The notes: generated by a model not told the origin, from the sequence alone. 64,000 nucleotides of DNA from Pseudomonadota bacterium (GCA_021795395.1 JAJYPN010000009.1:21541-85540), one strand, 5' to 3'. Positions 7,296 to 17,136 are shown, counted from the first letter of the stretch. Numbers and translations: made by a program.

Positions 7296-8779
7296 ACAGG
7301 ACAAAAGCGGTTTTACCTTTGAGCCTGCTATTATCAAGCAGCTTGCTGGTCTCGGCGTGCAGCTCGGGACCGAATTTTTCCAAGCCGGATGCACCACAAA
7401 TCGGGGCGTATACTTCCAAAGAGGAGGTACTCCCCATACAACAACGTATCGTGCTGGGTAAACGCATCGAGACCGACTGGTGGACGCTGTTTTCGTCGCC
7501 GGGATTAAACACATTGATACGTCAGACCGTAAACAATAATTACAGTCTGGCGGCGGCACGCGAGACGCTGGCTCAGGCCGAAGCAAGCGTGCAGGCGGAA
7601 AGCGGCAGTCTGTTGCCGCAAGCGGCGCTGGGTGCTACGGCGGGTCGGCAGAAATACGGTGCCGCGCTATTCGGTCCGGCCAATTTCAATATACCGCCGT
7701 TTACGTATTACGAGGTGGGGCCTGCGCTGAGCTGGACACCTGACCTGTTCGGCGGCGGCAGGCGGGCGTTGGAGCGGCAGCAGGCGCTGGCCGAATATCA
7801 GGCCGACCAGATGGATGCCCTGTATGTCGCCCTGACCGGCGATACCGTGACGACGGCGCTCGATATGGCGGCTACCGGCGCGGAAATATCGGTGCTGCGC
7901 ACTATCGTCGCCGAAGACCAGAAAATCCTCACCTTGGTGAAATCGGCGTATGCCGCGGGTTCGTCCACCAGGATGGATATGCTGAGCGCGGACAAACAAT
8001 TGACCGCCGACCAGGCGTTACTGCCGCCGCTGCTTCAGCGGCTGAGCGTCAGCCGCCATGCGCTGGCCATTTTTGCCGGTCATGCCCCTGCCAACTGGCT
8101 GCCGCCCGATCTGGATTACAACCGTTTGACCTTGCCGCAGCAATTGCCGTTGAGCCTGCCGTCCGATCTGGTGAAACAACGGCCCGACATACTGGCGTCG
8201 GCGGCCGATCTGCATGCCGCCAGCGCAGCGATAGGGGTGGCTACGGCCAATTTATATCCGCAGATCACACTTAGCGCAAATATGATGCAGGAAGCCTTGA
8301 CTCCGGCTGGAATATTCAACGCGTCGAACAATGCCTGGGCGCTGGCGGCCGGCGTTTCGGCCCCGCTGTTCGACGGCGGCCGGCTGACTGCGCAAAAACG
8401 TGGCGCCGAACATGTCTACCGTGCTTCGCTGGCGCGATATCGGCAAACCATACTGGTTGCGTTCAGGCAGGTCGCCGATGCGCTGACGGCGCTGGCCCAG
8501 GACGAAGATGCCGCAGCACTCGCCGACCATGCAGTGAGTACGGCGCGTACTTCGCTGGAACTCGTCAGAATGAGTTACCGCGCTGGCGCTACCGGATTGA
8601 TCGACCTGCACAACGCCCAGCGCGGCTGGGAAAAAGCGCAATGGGACCAGATACGCATCCGGCAACAGCGTTATCTCGACAGCGCGCGCTTGTTCGTGGC
8701 CTTGGGCGGATCGCCGATGGCGGGAAAAAACGTAGGCATTCTGCCAGGTGAAGATTTGTCCGCTGTAGCCGATAAATAA
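7292..8779 (+). CDS. NodT-family outer-membrane efflux lipoprotein
   Basis: The TolC-like outer-membrane channel of the pump, 495 residues. A lipoprotein signal peptide ends in LLVSAC (lipidated cysteine 23). Two OEP repeats follow, each with long helices (NNNYSLAAARETLAQAEASV near 80; AAIGVATANLYPQITLSANM near 310) and YRAGATGLIDLHNAQRGW near the end, a segment conserved in the family. It starts with an ATGA overlap with emrB. It completes the operon and is followed by about 600 bases without an intact gene. Confidence 0.92.
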   Translation: MNRTKAVLPLSLLLSSSLLVSACSSGPNFSKPDAPQIGAYTSKEEVLPIQQRIVLGKRIETDWWTLFSSPGLNTLIRQTVNNNYSLAAARETLAQAEASVQAESGSLLPQAALGATAGRQKYGAALFGPANFNIPPFTYYEVGPALSWTPDLFGGGRRALERQQALAEYQADQMDALYVALTGDTVTTALDMAATGAEISVLRTIVAEDQKILTLVKSAYAAGSSTRMDMLSADKQLTADQALLPPLLQRLSVSRHALAIFAGHAPANWLPPDLDYNRLTLPQQLPLSLPSDLVKQRPDILASAADLHAASAAIGVATANLYPQITLSANMMQEALTPAGIFNASNNAWALAAGVSAPLFDGGRLTAQKRGAEHVYRASLARYRQTILVAFRQVADALTALAQDEDAAALADHAVSTARTSLELVRMSYRAGATGLIDLHNAQRGWEKAQWDQIRIRQQRYLDSARLFVALGGSPMAGKNVGILPGEDLSAVADK

Positions 8780-9380
8780 CGAATGTCGAACGATCGCACC
8801 AGAATAACTTACAGCATAACGCCGGAATCGATACTATGTTGGCAATATCAGAAGTGACACATGAATTTGCATAAACTGTTAAATGGGGAAGCTGCGGTCA
8901 TATGACCCTGACAGGGGAAGAATGCGCAGGGCGAGTAACGGAAACATGCTTGAATATGGTAAAATTGTCAAAGGTTGAAAATTGAATGGAACTGAGGGTG
9001 AATTTCACACACTGGACGAAGTGGCCGTTTATTTGAAGATGGCCAAAGAAAACCGTTTGCCCGCCGGCGCAACAGGCCAGCTATTCAACGGAATCTGACG
9101 GTTTGCCTACCGAGCTTGATCGTTGGTTGGCACGCAGATTGCCGACAAGATACAGGATAGAATATGAGCAAGCTGCAAAACGATACCAACCTGCTCGCAT
9201 CATCCAAGCTTGCCGATGCCGGAGTCCTTCAACGAAGCCATGATCGTGCCGCTGGTGGAAACGAAACCGCGCGAGATCATCGCTATCGATGGTATATCCA
9301 ACAATTCGGACATGTTAAAGAACAATTTGGATTCGTGTCGCCATGCGGGCATCCAACGTACCTGTGGATGAGGCCACGCT
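8780..9380 (+). other. 600-base stretch with gene wreckage before the ATPase-DUF4276 module
   Basis: No intact gene is visible. The first 200 bases hold nothing I can interpret. From about 8985 there are remains of a helix-turn-helix gene (separate entry). From about 9200 to 9370 a different frame reads PESFNEAMIVPLVETKPREI, then AIDGISNNSDMLKNNLDSC, ending at a stop just before the ATPase gene. This looks like coding sequence of an unrecognised protein that has lost its start. The pattern suggests a formerly larger locus. Confidence 0.5.
8985..9163 (+). pseudogene. Decayed excisionase/MerR-type helix-turn-helix gene
   Basis: One frame reads FHTLDEVAVYLKMAK, the start of the common small HTH family (LDEVA-x-YLK-x2-K-x-TVYRLA...WRF...LDxW). 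After a one-base shift the next frame continues KTVC and, past an altered middle, TELDRWLARRLPTR, the family's C-terminal helix. At least one frameshift and several substitutions separate the pieces, and no single ORF covers them. In other genomes such proteins often precede restriction or methylase genes. Confidence 0.6.
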
Positions 9381-10463
9381 ATGTCTAGCGTTCGTTCTCT
9401 CACCGTCACAGGCTACAAATCCATACGCGAGTTGCGGGAGTTCCCACTGAACGACTTGAATGTGCTCATTGGTGCCAACGGCGCTGGCAAGAGTAATTTC
9501 ATCGGGTTGTTTCGCTTGCTTAACGAGATGTATGAGCAACAACTCCAGCTTTTCATCCAAACGCAAGGTGGGCCGGACGCAATTTTACACTTTGGACGCA
9601 GCGTCACGGATCGTTTGCACGCGGAGTTCTATTTTGCCAGGAATGGTTATTTGTTTGATCTGGTGCCCACCAACGACAACAGGCTGATCTTCGAACGGGA
9701 GATCAGCAAATTTCTGGGCATCCTCTACGATACTCAACCCTGGGCAATACTGGGCACGGGGCACGAAGAATCCAGGCTGAAAGAAGCCAAAGACATGTAT
9801 TCGCCTTATGTGCGGCCATCAGTAAGTAATTGGCGTGTCTATCATTTTCACGACACGAGCGAACGCGCCAGGGTCAAGCAGAAACATGCGGCCAACCTCA
9901 ACCTGCGCCTGATGCCCGATGCGGCCAATCTGGCCCCCTATCTGCGCATGCTCCGCGAGAAACACGAGCCGGAATATCAACGCATCGTGGACACGATACG
10001 GCTGGTTGCGCCTTTCTTCGATGATTTTGTTTATCGCCAGGGCGAGCCAGAATTCGTGGAATTGGAATGGACACAAAAAGGCAATCCCGATACGCCGTTC
10101 AAGGCAAATATGTTTTCGGATGGCACGCTGCGTTTCGTTTGTCTGGCCACCTTATTGTTGCAACCTATATCGCTACTGCCCGATACGATCTTGATCGACG
10201 AGCCCGAATTGGGTTTGCATCCCTACGCCATCACCGTGCTCGTGGAAATTTTCAAACAAGTGTCCGAGCAGCGCCAACTGATCGTTTCCACGCAATCGGT
10301 GGAACTGGTGAATGAGCTGGCGCCAGAGGATGTGATCGTGGTCGATCAAGAGGACGGTGCATCGACCTTCTTGCGGTTCAATCAGGACGAGCTTTCCGGC
10401 TGGCTGGAGCAATATTCCATGGGCGAGCTGTGGAAGCGCAATGTGTTGGGCGGAAGACCGTAA
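9381..10463 (+). CDS. AAA family ATPase (RecF/SMC/OLD-like), first gene of a defence-like pair
   Basis: A 360-residue ABC-type ATPase of the RecF/OLD group. The Walker A motif is GANGAGKSNF (residues 31-40) after the typical start VTGYKSIRELREFPLNDLNV. The signature region is FSDGTLRFVCLATLLL and the Walker B motif is ILIDEPELGLHP, followed by the D-loop/H-loop region LIVSTQSVELVNEL. There is no TOPRIM domain on this chain; the partner gene begins one base before its stop ends (TAATG). ATPases of this kind next to a TOPRIM-like protein (OLD, Gabija, PARIS, AbiL) act against phages, so the same role is inferred here. Confidence 0.85.
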   Translation: MSSVRSLTVTGYKSIRELREFPLNDLNVLIGANGAGKSNFIGLFRLLNEMYEQQLQLFIQTQGGPDAILHFGRSVTDRLHAEFYFARNGYLFDLVPTNDNRLIFEREISKFLGILYDTQPWAILGTGHEESRLKEAKDMYSPYVRPSVSNWRVYHFHDTSERARVKQKHAANLNLRLMPDAANLAPYLRMLREKHEPEYQRIVDTIRLVAPFFDDFVYRQGEPEFVELEWTQKGNPDTPFKANMFSDGTLRFVCLATLLLQPISLLPDTILIDEPELGLHPYAITVLVEIFKQVSEQRQLIVSTQSVELVNELAPEDVIVVDQEDGASTFLRFNQDELSGWLEQYSMGELWKRNVLGGRP

Positions 10464-11146
10464 TGGTGGAGGTAGTCGTTTTTGCCGAAGGTCCTACCGA
10501 GGAGCAATTCGTCAAGCGCTTGGTTGCGCCTGCCATGCGGCACTTGCAGGTATTTGTGAAACCTCAACTGCTCAAGACCTCACAGGAAGCGTACGGCGGC
10601 GCGATCAATTTTGACCGTTTGAAAGTAAATGCACGCAATACCTTGCGGCAAAAGCCAGAGGCCGTGTTGACCACATTTTTGGACTTGTACGGACTGGATA
10701 CGACATTTCCGGGCTTCGAAGAGGCGAAGTCCAAGCCCAATTTGGACAGTCGCCTGAACCATCTCAAAATCGCATTGGCTACAGAATTGGTGACCTTCGT
10801 GGGTTGTCGGCCAGAGCGTTTCGTCGCGCACATTCAGCCCTACGAATACGAAGGCTTGCTTTTTTCCGATCCAAAGGCGTTGGCGCAGACCGAGCCGGGC
10901 TGGCAGGCGAGTTTGGAGGAGCTGACCGCAGTACGGGCAGCATTCCCTACGCCCGAGCATATTAACGACAGCTATGAAACCAAGCCATCGCGTCGGCTTG
11001 AGCAGTTGTTGCAGCCCGGTTACAAGAAAACCCGCCATGGGCCGTTGGCGGCCCAGCGCGTGAGCCTTGCGGTCATGGAAAGGGAATGTCCGCATTTTCG
11101 CGGCTGGATGGAAAGCCTCCGTCGCTTGGGGAGGACGGTCATGTGA
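10463..11146 (+). CDS. DUF4276 family protein, partner of the AAA ATPase
   Basis: A 227-residue protein matching the DUF4276 pattern: an N-terminal beta strand then AEGPTEEQFVKRLVAP (residues 8-23), a mid segment IQPYEYEGLLFSDP (about 120-133), and the end region SRRLEQLLQPGYKK. The acidic EGPTEE turn resembles the catalytic glutamate strand of TOPRIM nucleases, which would make this the nuclease arm of the pair; that is inference. It overlaps the ATPase stop by one base, so the two are translationally coupled. A strong terminator follows at 11249-11284. The molecular function is not established as far as I know. Confidence 0.82.
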   Translation: MVEVVVFAEGPTEEQFVKRLVAPAMRHLQVFVKPQLLKTSQEAYGGAINFDRLKVNARNTLRQKPEAVLTTFLDLYGLDTTFPGFEEAKSKPNLDSRLNHLKIALATELVTFVGCRPERFVAHIQPYEYEGLLFSDPKALAQTEPGWQASLEELTAVRAAFPTPEHINDSYETKPSRRLEQLLQPGYKKTRHGPLAAQRVSLAVMERECPHFRGWMESLRRLGRTVM

Positions 11147-11248
11147 TAACTCGCCAGCCCGCACGCTTTTGTCCCTTCCAAAATTCCTGAGTGGGTTCTT
11201 AAGTTCTGCAATAAGCTATCGATGCCCACTTTAATCCACTGATATTGC

Positions 11249-11284
11249 CCAGCAAAAAAGCAGCCGAAGCTGCTTTTTTGCTGG
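11249..11284. terminator. Bidirectional rho-independent terminator between the defence-like pair and pnp
   Basis: A perfect 16-base-pair stem with a CGAA loop on the plus strand (TTCG on the minus strand), containing A6 and T6 runs that give a U-tract in both directions. It serves the convergent DUF4276 and pnp transcripts. Confidence 0.9.
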
Positions 11285-11302
11285 TTTGCGTTCAATTGCC
11301 GA

Positions 11303-13429
11303 TCATTCCATCGTCACCGGACCGGAATTCTCGTCTTCCTTTTTCGGCGCATCCATCAAGGCTTTCATGGACAGGCGCAGGCGGCCTTTTTCATCGGCTT
11401 CCAGCACTTTGACAGTGACTTGCTGGCCTTCCTTGAGATAGTCGCCGACGGTATTGACGCGTTCGTGAGCGATTTGCGAGATATGCAGCAAGCCGTCCTT
11501 ACCGGGCAATACGGAAACGATCGCACCGAAATCGAGCAGTTTGATGACGGTACCTTCGTACGCTTTGCCGACTTCGACTTCCGCCGTGATTTCGATGATG
11601 CGTTTTTTGGCCGCTTCACCGGATTCGACGCTGGTGCAGGCGATCTTTACCGTGCCGTCTTCGCCGATGTCGATCTGGGTGCCGGTTTCTTCGGTCAGAG
11701 CGCGAATGATGGCGCCACCCTTACCGATGACGTCGCGGATTTTTTCCGGATTGATCTTCATCGTGATGATGCGCGGCGCGTAAGCCGACATCTCTTCGCG
11801 CGGGGAGTCGACCGCCTGTTTCATCAGCCCGAGTATGTGGATGCGGCCGGATTTGGCTTGATCCAGCGCGGCTTTCATGATTTCCTTGGTGATGCCGGTG
11901 ATCTTGATATCCATTTGCAGCGCGGTGATACCGGCTTCGGTGCCGGCAACCTTGAAATCCATGTCGCCCAGATGATCTTCATCGCCGAGGATATCGGTCA
12001 GCACGGCAAAGCGGTTGCCTTCTTTGATCAGTCCCATGGCGATGCCGGCGATATGCGCTTTCATCGGTACCCCGGCATCCATCAGTGCAAGGCAGCCGCC
12101 GCACACCGAGGCCATCGAAGAAGAACCATTGGATTCGGTGATTTCGGAGACGACGCGCATGGTGTAACCGAAGTCTTCACGGTTTGGCAGCATGGCGGCG
12201 AGTGCGCGTTTGGCCAGACGGCCGTGACCGATTTCGCGCCGTTTCGGCGTGCCGACCCGGCCGGTTTCGCCGGTGGCGTAAGGAGGCATGTTGTAATGCA
12301 GCATGAAACGATCGCTGTATTCGCCCTGCAATGCGTCGATTTTCTGTTCGTCGCGCCCAGTACCCAGCGTTGCGATCACCAGCGCTTGGGTTTCGCCCCG
12401 CGTGAACAGGGCGGAACCATGGGTGCGGGACAGGACGCCGGTACGGATGCTGATCGGACGCACGGTACGGGTGTCGCGGCCATCGATGCGCGGTTCGCCA
12501 TTCAAAATCTTGCCGCGTACGATTTTGGCTTCGAGATCGTGAAAGATGTCGTTGATTTCATTGACCGCCAGCGTGCCCATTTCAGACGTCACCAATTGTT
12601 CCATCACACGGCGGCGGATGCCGTCGATCTGCTGCGAACGCGCCTGCTTCTGACGCAGGCTGTAGGCTTGCTGCAGATCGTTTTCGGCCAGTTCGGTTAC
12701 TTTTGCGATCAGCGCATCGTTAGCGGGGGGCGCCGTCCAGTCCCACGGCTCTGGATTGACTTCGTCAGCCAGTTCATTGATGGCATTTATGGCGACTTGC
12801 ATTTGCTGATGGCCGTATACGACCGCGCCCAGCATGATGTCTTCCGGCAGTTCCTTGGCTTCGGATTCGACCATGAGCACGGCTTGAGCCGTACCGGCTA
12901 CTACCAAGTCCAAATTGGAGAGCAATAATTCGGCGGCGGTCGGATTGAGCACGTATTCGTTTTCGACCAGACCGATACGCGCGGCACCTATAGGCCCGGC
13001 AAACGGCAGTCCCGATACCGCCAGCGCTGCGGATGCGCCGATGAGTGCCGGAATATCGGAGTCGACTTCGGGGTTGCTCGACATGACGGTTGCGATGATC
13101 TGTACTTCGTTGTAAAACGCTTCGGGAAACAAAGGGCGTAAGGGCCGATCGATCAGGCGGGAAGTAAGCGTCTCTTTTTCCGACGGCTTGCCTTCGCGTT
13201 TGAAAAAGCCGCCGGGAATCTTCCCCGCGGCATAGGTTTTTTCCTGGTAATCTACGGTCAGGGGAAAAAAGTCCTGACCGGATTTGACTTCTTTTTTGCC
13301 GACCACAGTGACCAGCACGACGGTGTCGTCCATATTGACCAGCACAGCGCCGCTTGCCTGACGAGCGATTTCCCCGGTTTCCAAAGTGACGGTATGGCGG
13401 CCGTATTGAAATGTTTTAGTGATTTTCAT
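11303..13429 (-). CDS. pnp: Polyribonucleotide nucleotidyltransferase (PNPase)
   Basis: A phosphorolytic 3'-5' exoribonuclease of the RNA degradosome, 708 residues, full length. Two RNase PH domains flank a helical linker; the second contains [16 protein letters not shown] and the catalytic aspartate in [16 protein letters not shown]. They are followed by the KH domain ([20 protein letters not shown]) and an S1 domain ([21 protein letters not shown]). The gene follows rpsO on the minus strand, the standard rpsO-pnp order, with a strong hairpin between them. A long open frame on the opposite strand is a shadow. Confidence 0.97.
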   Translation of the reverse strand: MKITKTFQYGRHTVTLETGEIARQASGAVLVNMDDTVVLVTVVGKKEVKSGQDFFPLTVDYQEKTYAAGKIPGGFFKREGKPSEKETLTSRLIDRPLRPLFPEAFYNEVQIIATVMSSNPEVDSDIPALIGASAALAVSGLPFAGPIGAARIGLVENEYVLNPTAAELLLSNLDLVVAGTAQAVLMVESEAKELPEDIMLGAVVYGHQQMQVAINAINELADEVNPEPWDWTAPPANDALIAKVTELAENDLQQAYSLRQKQARSQQIDGIRRRVMEQLVTSEMGTLAVNEINDIFHDLEAKIVRGKILNGEPRIDGRDTRTVRPISIRTGVLSRTHGSALFTRGETQALVIATLGTGRDEQKIDALQGEYSDRFMLHYNMPPYATGETGRVGTPKRREIGHGRLAKRALAAMLPNREDFGYTMRVVSEITESNGSSSMASVCGGCLALMDAGVPMKAHIAGIAMGLIKEGNRFAVLTDILGDEDHLGDMDFKVAGTEAGITALQMDIKITGITKEIMKAALDQAKSGRIHILGLMKQAVDSPREEMSAYAPRIITMKINPEKIRDVIGKGGAIIRALTEETGTQIDIGEDGTVKIACTSVESGEAAKKRIIEITAEVEVGKAYEGTVIKLLDFGAIVSVLPGKDGLLHISQIAHERVNTVGDYLKEGQQVTVKVLEADEKGRLRLSMKALMDAPKKEDENSGPVTME

Positions 13430-13468
13430 TACTATCCTTTAAGATTGCTATCCTGAAGTTCAAACAAG

Positions 13469-13499
13469 CCCGCCCCGCTCTGGGACGATGCGGGGCGGG
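13469..13499 (-). terminator. GC-rich hairpin between rpsO and pnp
   Basis: A perfect 10-base-pair stem CCCGCCCCGC/GCGGGGCGGG with an 11-base loop. There is no long U-tract on the minus strand. In Escherichia coli the same place holds a terminator and RNase III processing structures that let PNPase control its own mRNA, so a similar role is inferred. Confidence 0.6.
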
Positions 13500-13538
13500 T
13501 CGTGAGCGATGGCGATCGCCTGATTAGAATGTTGGCGA

Positions 13539-13808
13539 TTACTTGCGTAAGCCGAGCTTGGTCAGCAAATTGCGGTAACTGTCGTTATTGGTGCGTTTCA
13601 AATAGTCCAGTAATTTACGGCGGCGGCTCACCATTCTCAATAAGCCGCGGCGGGAATGGTGATCTTTGGCATTGATCTTGAAATGTTCCGATAGTCCGTT
13701 AATGCGCGCGGTAAGCAGCGCGATCTGTACTTCAGAGGATCCGGTATCGCCGGCCGCGTGTTGATATTCGGTAACGAGTTGCGCTTTTTGTTCGGTAGTA
13801 ACAGCCAT
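13539..13808 (-). CDS. rpsO: 30S ribosomal protein S15
   Basis: An 89-residue primary rRNA-binding protein of the small subunit that contacts 16S rRNA helices 20-22. The sequence is typical throughout: [37 protein letters not shown] and the end TKLGLRK. The ATG at 13808 is preceded by AGGAG at 7 bases and gives the standard length; upstream in-frame codons would add a non-conserved tail. It is upstream of pnp, with which it is normally co-transcribed. Confidence 0.98.
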   Translation of the reverse strand: MAVTTEQKAQLVTEYQHAAGDTGSSEVQIALLTARINGLSEHFKINAKDHHSRRGLLRMVSRRRKLLDYLKRTNNDSYRNLLTKLGLRK

Positions 13809-13883
13809 CGTTATTCTCCTGATGAGATTTAAAATCGCGAATGGTTTCGGCTGAATGAAACCCTTCGTTCTATTGGGAGCTGA

Positions 13884-13911
13884 ATTATACCGAAAATATG
13901 AGCGATTTGCA
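13884..13911 (-). promoter_or_regulatory. Putative promoter of rpsO-pnp
   Basis: On the minus strand a perfect TATAAT lies 75 bases before the rpsO start, with TGCAAA 16 bases upstream as a weak -35 element. Confidence 0.5.
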
Positions 13912-14040
13912 CGATTCCTGAGCTTCAGGCAGTTATAAAGTGCAGGATCAACCTGCCGGATGTCGCTATGCTGCATCGCGTTTGCGAAGCGGACGTCATT
14001 TTGTGTGGCTGAATTCGTGAGCGTAGCAATCGTTACGGTT

Positions 14041-14826
14041 TCAGAAAAGCGCGACGCCGCCGGGCGCACGGCTGGCTAATGGCAATCCGGCATGATGTGC
14101 CATTTCAAGCGCGAGCGCAGTCGGCGCGGAAAGCGTGGCCAGCCCGCCCAGGCCGGCAATGGCGGCTTTCTGTACAAGCTCGAAACTGCATCGGCTGGTC
14201 ATCACGGCGAATCCGGAATTTACATCGATGTGATTGCGTTTGAGTGTTCCGATAAGCTTGTCGAGCGCATTGTGGCGGCCCACATCTTCGCGCGCCCAAC
14301 GAATTACCCCATCCCTTGTCGCAAAACCGGCGGCATGGACAGAGTGATTTGCTGCGTTCATGGGCTGATGCGAGGTCAGCGCACCGAATGCGGCAGTGAC
14401 TGCTTCCGCATGCAAGGCAGGCCGTTTGCGATGAGGCAATGTGAGCGTCACATCGGTCAGCGCGTTGATGCCGCATAGTCCGCAGCCTGAACGTCCTTCC
14501 ATCGAACGTCCCGACAGTTTGCGACGCAGTGGCCCGACAACGGCTACATTGACGCAAAAGCCCATTTCGGTCGACAGGATCCGGATCCTGCGAATATCCG
14601 GTACGCTGTCTAGATATCCCTCTGCCAGCAGAAATCCTACTGCCAAGTCTTCGAGATTGGCCGGCGTGGCCATCATCACCGTCACCGGCGCGCCATTGAC
14701 CAGAATGCCCACGGCAACCTCTTCGGCAACCTGCCACAATATTTCGCTGTCGTTCTGTCCGGATCGTTCAGTCGGCGAGAATTTCGCGCGCGCGGTCAAG
14801 CTGCCGGCGGATTGGATCGCTGGCAT
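14041..14826 (-). CDS. fdhD: Formate dehydrogenase accessory sulfurtransferase FdhD
   Basis: FdhD passes sulfur from IscS to the molybdenum cofactor of formate dehydrogenases, which is needed for their activity. The 261 residues include the essential CxxC motif [10 protein letters not shown] (C115 and C118) and the conserved blocks [31 protein letters not shown] and [13 protein letters not shown]. It starts only 3 bases after the end of the FdhF/YdeP-type oxidoreductase gene, so the two are one operon and that enzyme is the evident client. A shift in the other frames is not needed; the gene is intact. Confidence 0.95.
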   Translation of the reverse strand: MPAIQSAGSLTARAKFSPTERSGQNDSEILWQVAEEVAVGILVNGAPVTVMMATPANLEDLAVGFLLAEGYLDSVPDIRRIRILSTEMGFCVNVAVVGPLRRKLSGRSMEGRSGCGLCGINALTDVTLTLPHRKRPALHAEAVTAAFGALTSHQPMNAANHSVHAAGFATRDGVIRWAREDVGRHNALDKLIGTLKRNHIDVNSGFAVMTSRCSFELVQKAAIAGLGGLATLSAPTALALEMAHHAGLPLASRAPGGVALF

Positions 14827-14829
14827 TGC

Positions 14830-17136
14830 CTATTGCGCCGATTCGCTATCGGCAGTCACCTCGCGTTCTATACGCACGGGCACCGATTTCGACGCCGGGG
14901 TCTTGGAAAGCCGATCATGGTGATAGATTGGAACCAGAACATTGCATTCGGGATAATAGGAACCGACCGTGCCGTACGGAATGTCGTAAGGCGTCAACGT
15001 CAGTCCGCCCAGGCTGCGATACTGTCCGTCATCGAAGTCGGTAATCAGTCGTACCGTGTCGCCTGCCTGCAAACCTGCGGAGTCGATGTCGGCAGGATTC
15101 ATGAGCAAGACGGCACGCGTTCCCTCGATTCCGCGAAAGCGGTCTGAGTAGCCGTATATCGTGGTGTTGAATTGATCGTTGGAACGCAGGGTTATCAGGC
15201 GATAGCGCCCTGGTCTGTCCTGAAAGCCGAGTGAGGTCAACTGGCCAGGGATGGTGAATACCGCCTTGCCAGTATCGGTTTTCCAAACGCGATCATGCGC
15301 GGAATTGCCGCGATAAAAACCACCGGGCTCGAACATTCTCTGATTGAAATCACGGAAATCGTCCGGATAAGTTGCCTCGATCAGGTCGCGGACGAGACTG
15401 TAGTCGCCTGTCCAGGCGTCCCATTGTATTTTTGGATGGGGCGGCAAGGTCGCTTGAGCGATACCGGCGACAATGGCCAGTTCGCTTTTTAACTTTTCCG
15501 AAGCAGGATCCCGATGTCCGATCGAACCGTTGATCATCGAAAAGCTGTCTTCCGTGGAAATCGACTGGGGACCGGTCGCCTGTTCATCGATTTCCGACCT
15601 GCTCAGGCACGGAAGAATGTAGGCGGTTTTGCCCGGGAACAGATGGCTGCGATTGAGTTTGGTCGAAATCATCACGGTAAGATCCTGACGGGCCCAGGCC
15701 TCTTCCATGCGCTTCTGATCGGGTACCGCACGCAACAGGTTGCCGCCCAGCGAAACGAAAGCCTTCACCTTGCCTTCGAACAGACCTTCGACAGCTTCCA
15801 CGATATTCATGCCATCTTTGGTGGGCGGTTCGAATTCGAACAGGGATTTTAGCTTATCCATCGGGATCAGATGGGTTTTTTCGGCAATCCCTACCGTACG
15901 CTGCCCCTGGACGTTGGAGTGGCCGCGTACGGGACAACAGCCGGCTCCAGGCTTGCCGATATTACCGCGCAGCAGCAGCAGATTCACCAGCATCGCGATA
16001 TTTAGCGCACCATGGGTATGCTGGGTCAGGCCCATCCCGTAAACGCCGATCACCCGTTCCGCTTCGATATATACCCGTGCGGCATCCCGCAGCGCAGCCT
16101 CGGTCAGGCCGCTGCAGGATTCGATGTCGGACCAGGGCGTTTCGCGGACACTGGAGAGGAAGTCATCGAAACCGGTGGTGTGTTGGGCAATGAAATCGAC
16201 ATCCAGCACTCGCGCTGTTCCGGTCGCTACGGCCGCATCGTCGGCTTCGATCACGCATTTGCACAAGCCCAGGATGGCGGCCACGTCCCCTCCCGATTTC
16301 AGTTGCAGATAATGATCTGAAATGATTGTTTCCTTGCCGGTCATCATTTCGACGGGACTTCTGGGGTTAACAAATGAAATCAGCCCCTGCTCCCGGATTG
16401 GATTGAACGTCACGACTTTGGCGCCACGTTTTTTCGCTTTCTGCAAGGGATCCAGGAAGCGGGGACTGCTGGTGCCAGGATTTTGTCCCAGGAAGAAGAA
16501 TGCATCGGCCTTTTCCAGATCGTACCAGACGATGGTTCCGACTGGCGAACCGATGACTTTGGTCAGACCCACCGAAGTGGTTTCGTGACACATGTTGGAA
16601 CTTTGCGGCAGATTGTTGTTGCCATAAAGGCGTGCAAGCAGCGCATATAGATAGGAGGCCTCAAGCCCGGCGTGACCCGAAGCGTAAAACACGGTACTTT
16701 CGGGTTCGAGCGTCTTTAATATGCTGCCGATATCGGCAAAAGCCGTATTCCACGAGACTTCGACGTAACGGTCTTCGGCGGCATCGTATTTAAGAGGCGC
16801 AGTCAGGCGCCCCGTCATTTCCAGATCATGGTCACGCCAATGGCGCAATTGGCTTACGGTATGATCTTCCCAGAATTCAGGCGTACATCGTTTCGTCGTG
16901 AGATCCCATAACATCGCTTTCGCACCGTTCTCACAAAATTCGAACGCAGAATAATTGGCAGGTTTAGGCCAGGCGCACGAGACGCACATGACGCCTCCGG
17001 GCTTGTTCATGCGACGCAGGGTATCGAGTGCGGCAGGGCTAGACCAAGCCTCGCCAAAGATGCTGGCAATCCCTTTGAGCGATCCCCAGCCCCCAGCAGG
17101 CCCTTCCGAATGAGGCATTTCGTGTTCTTCGTTCAT
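14830..17136 (-). CDS. FdhF/YdeP family molybdopterin oxidoreductase (formate dehydrogenase-like alpha subunit)
   Basis: A 768-residue molybdenum bis-MGD enzyme of the FdhF/YdeP family. It has CVSCAWPKP (C51/C54) near the N terminus, fewer cysteines than a standard 4Fe-4S formate dehydrogenase; SSNMCHETTSVGLTKVIGSP holds the candidate molybdenum-ligand cysteine; FFLGQNPGTSSPR, GAGCCPVRGHSNVQG and the C-terminal dinucleotide-binding domain (LITLRSNDQFNTTIYGYSD) follow. No signal peptide. ATG 17136 was chosen over a longer frame because GGAG lies 8 bases before it. Only fdhD accompanies it; no iron-sulfur or flavin partner subunit is encoded nearby. The E. coli relative YdeP is linked to acid resistance, and its reaction is unknown. 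Confidence 0.88.
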   Translation of the reverse strand: MNEEHEMPHSEGPAGGWGSLKGIASIFGEAWSSPAALDTLRRMNKPGGVMCVSCAWPKPANYSAFEFCENGAKAMLWDLTTKRCTPEFWEDHTVSQLRHWRDHDLEMTGRLTAPLKYDAAEDRYVEVSWNTAFADIGSILKTLEPESTVFYASGHAGLEASYLYALLARLYGNNNLPQSSNMCHETTSVGLTKVIGSPVGTIVWYDLEKADAFFFLGQNPGTSSPRFLDPLQKAKKRGAKVVTFNPIREQGLISFVNPRSPVEMMTGKETIISDHYLQLKSGGDVAAILGLCKCVIEADDAAVATGTARVLDVDFIAQHTTGFDDFLSSVRETPWSDIESCSGLTEAALRDAARVYIEAERVIGVYGMGLTQHTHGALNIAMLVNLLLLRGNIGKPGAGCCPVRGHSNVQGQRTVGIAEKTHLIPMDKLKSLFEFEPPTKDGMNIVEAVEGLFEGKVKAFVSLGGNLLRAVPDQKRMEEAWARQDLTVMISTKLNRSHLFPGKTAYILPCLSRSEIDEQATGPQSISTEDSFSMINGSIGHRDPASEKLKSELAIVAGIAQATLPPHPKIQWDAWTGDYSLVRDLIEATYPDDFRDFNQRMFEPGGFYRGNSAHDRVWKTDTGKAVFTIPGQLTSLGFQDRPGRYRLITLRSNDQFNTTIYGYSDRFRGIEGTRAVLLMNPADIDSAGLQAGDTVRLITDFDDGQYRSLGGLTLTPYDIPYGTVGSYYPECNVLVPIYHHDRLSKTPASKSVPVRIEREVTADSESAQ

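Noticed and set aside
8880..8985. Possible small RNA between nodT and the HTH remains
   Set aside because: No promoter, hairpin or terminator was found in this stretch.
11420..12928. 502-codon open frame opposite pnp
   Set aside because: Shadow of pnp on the other strand; low-complexity composition rich in D, F, G, H and R, and no family motif.
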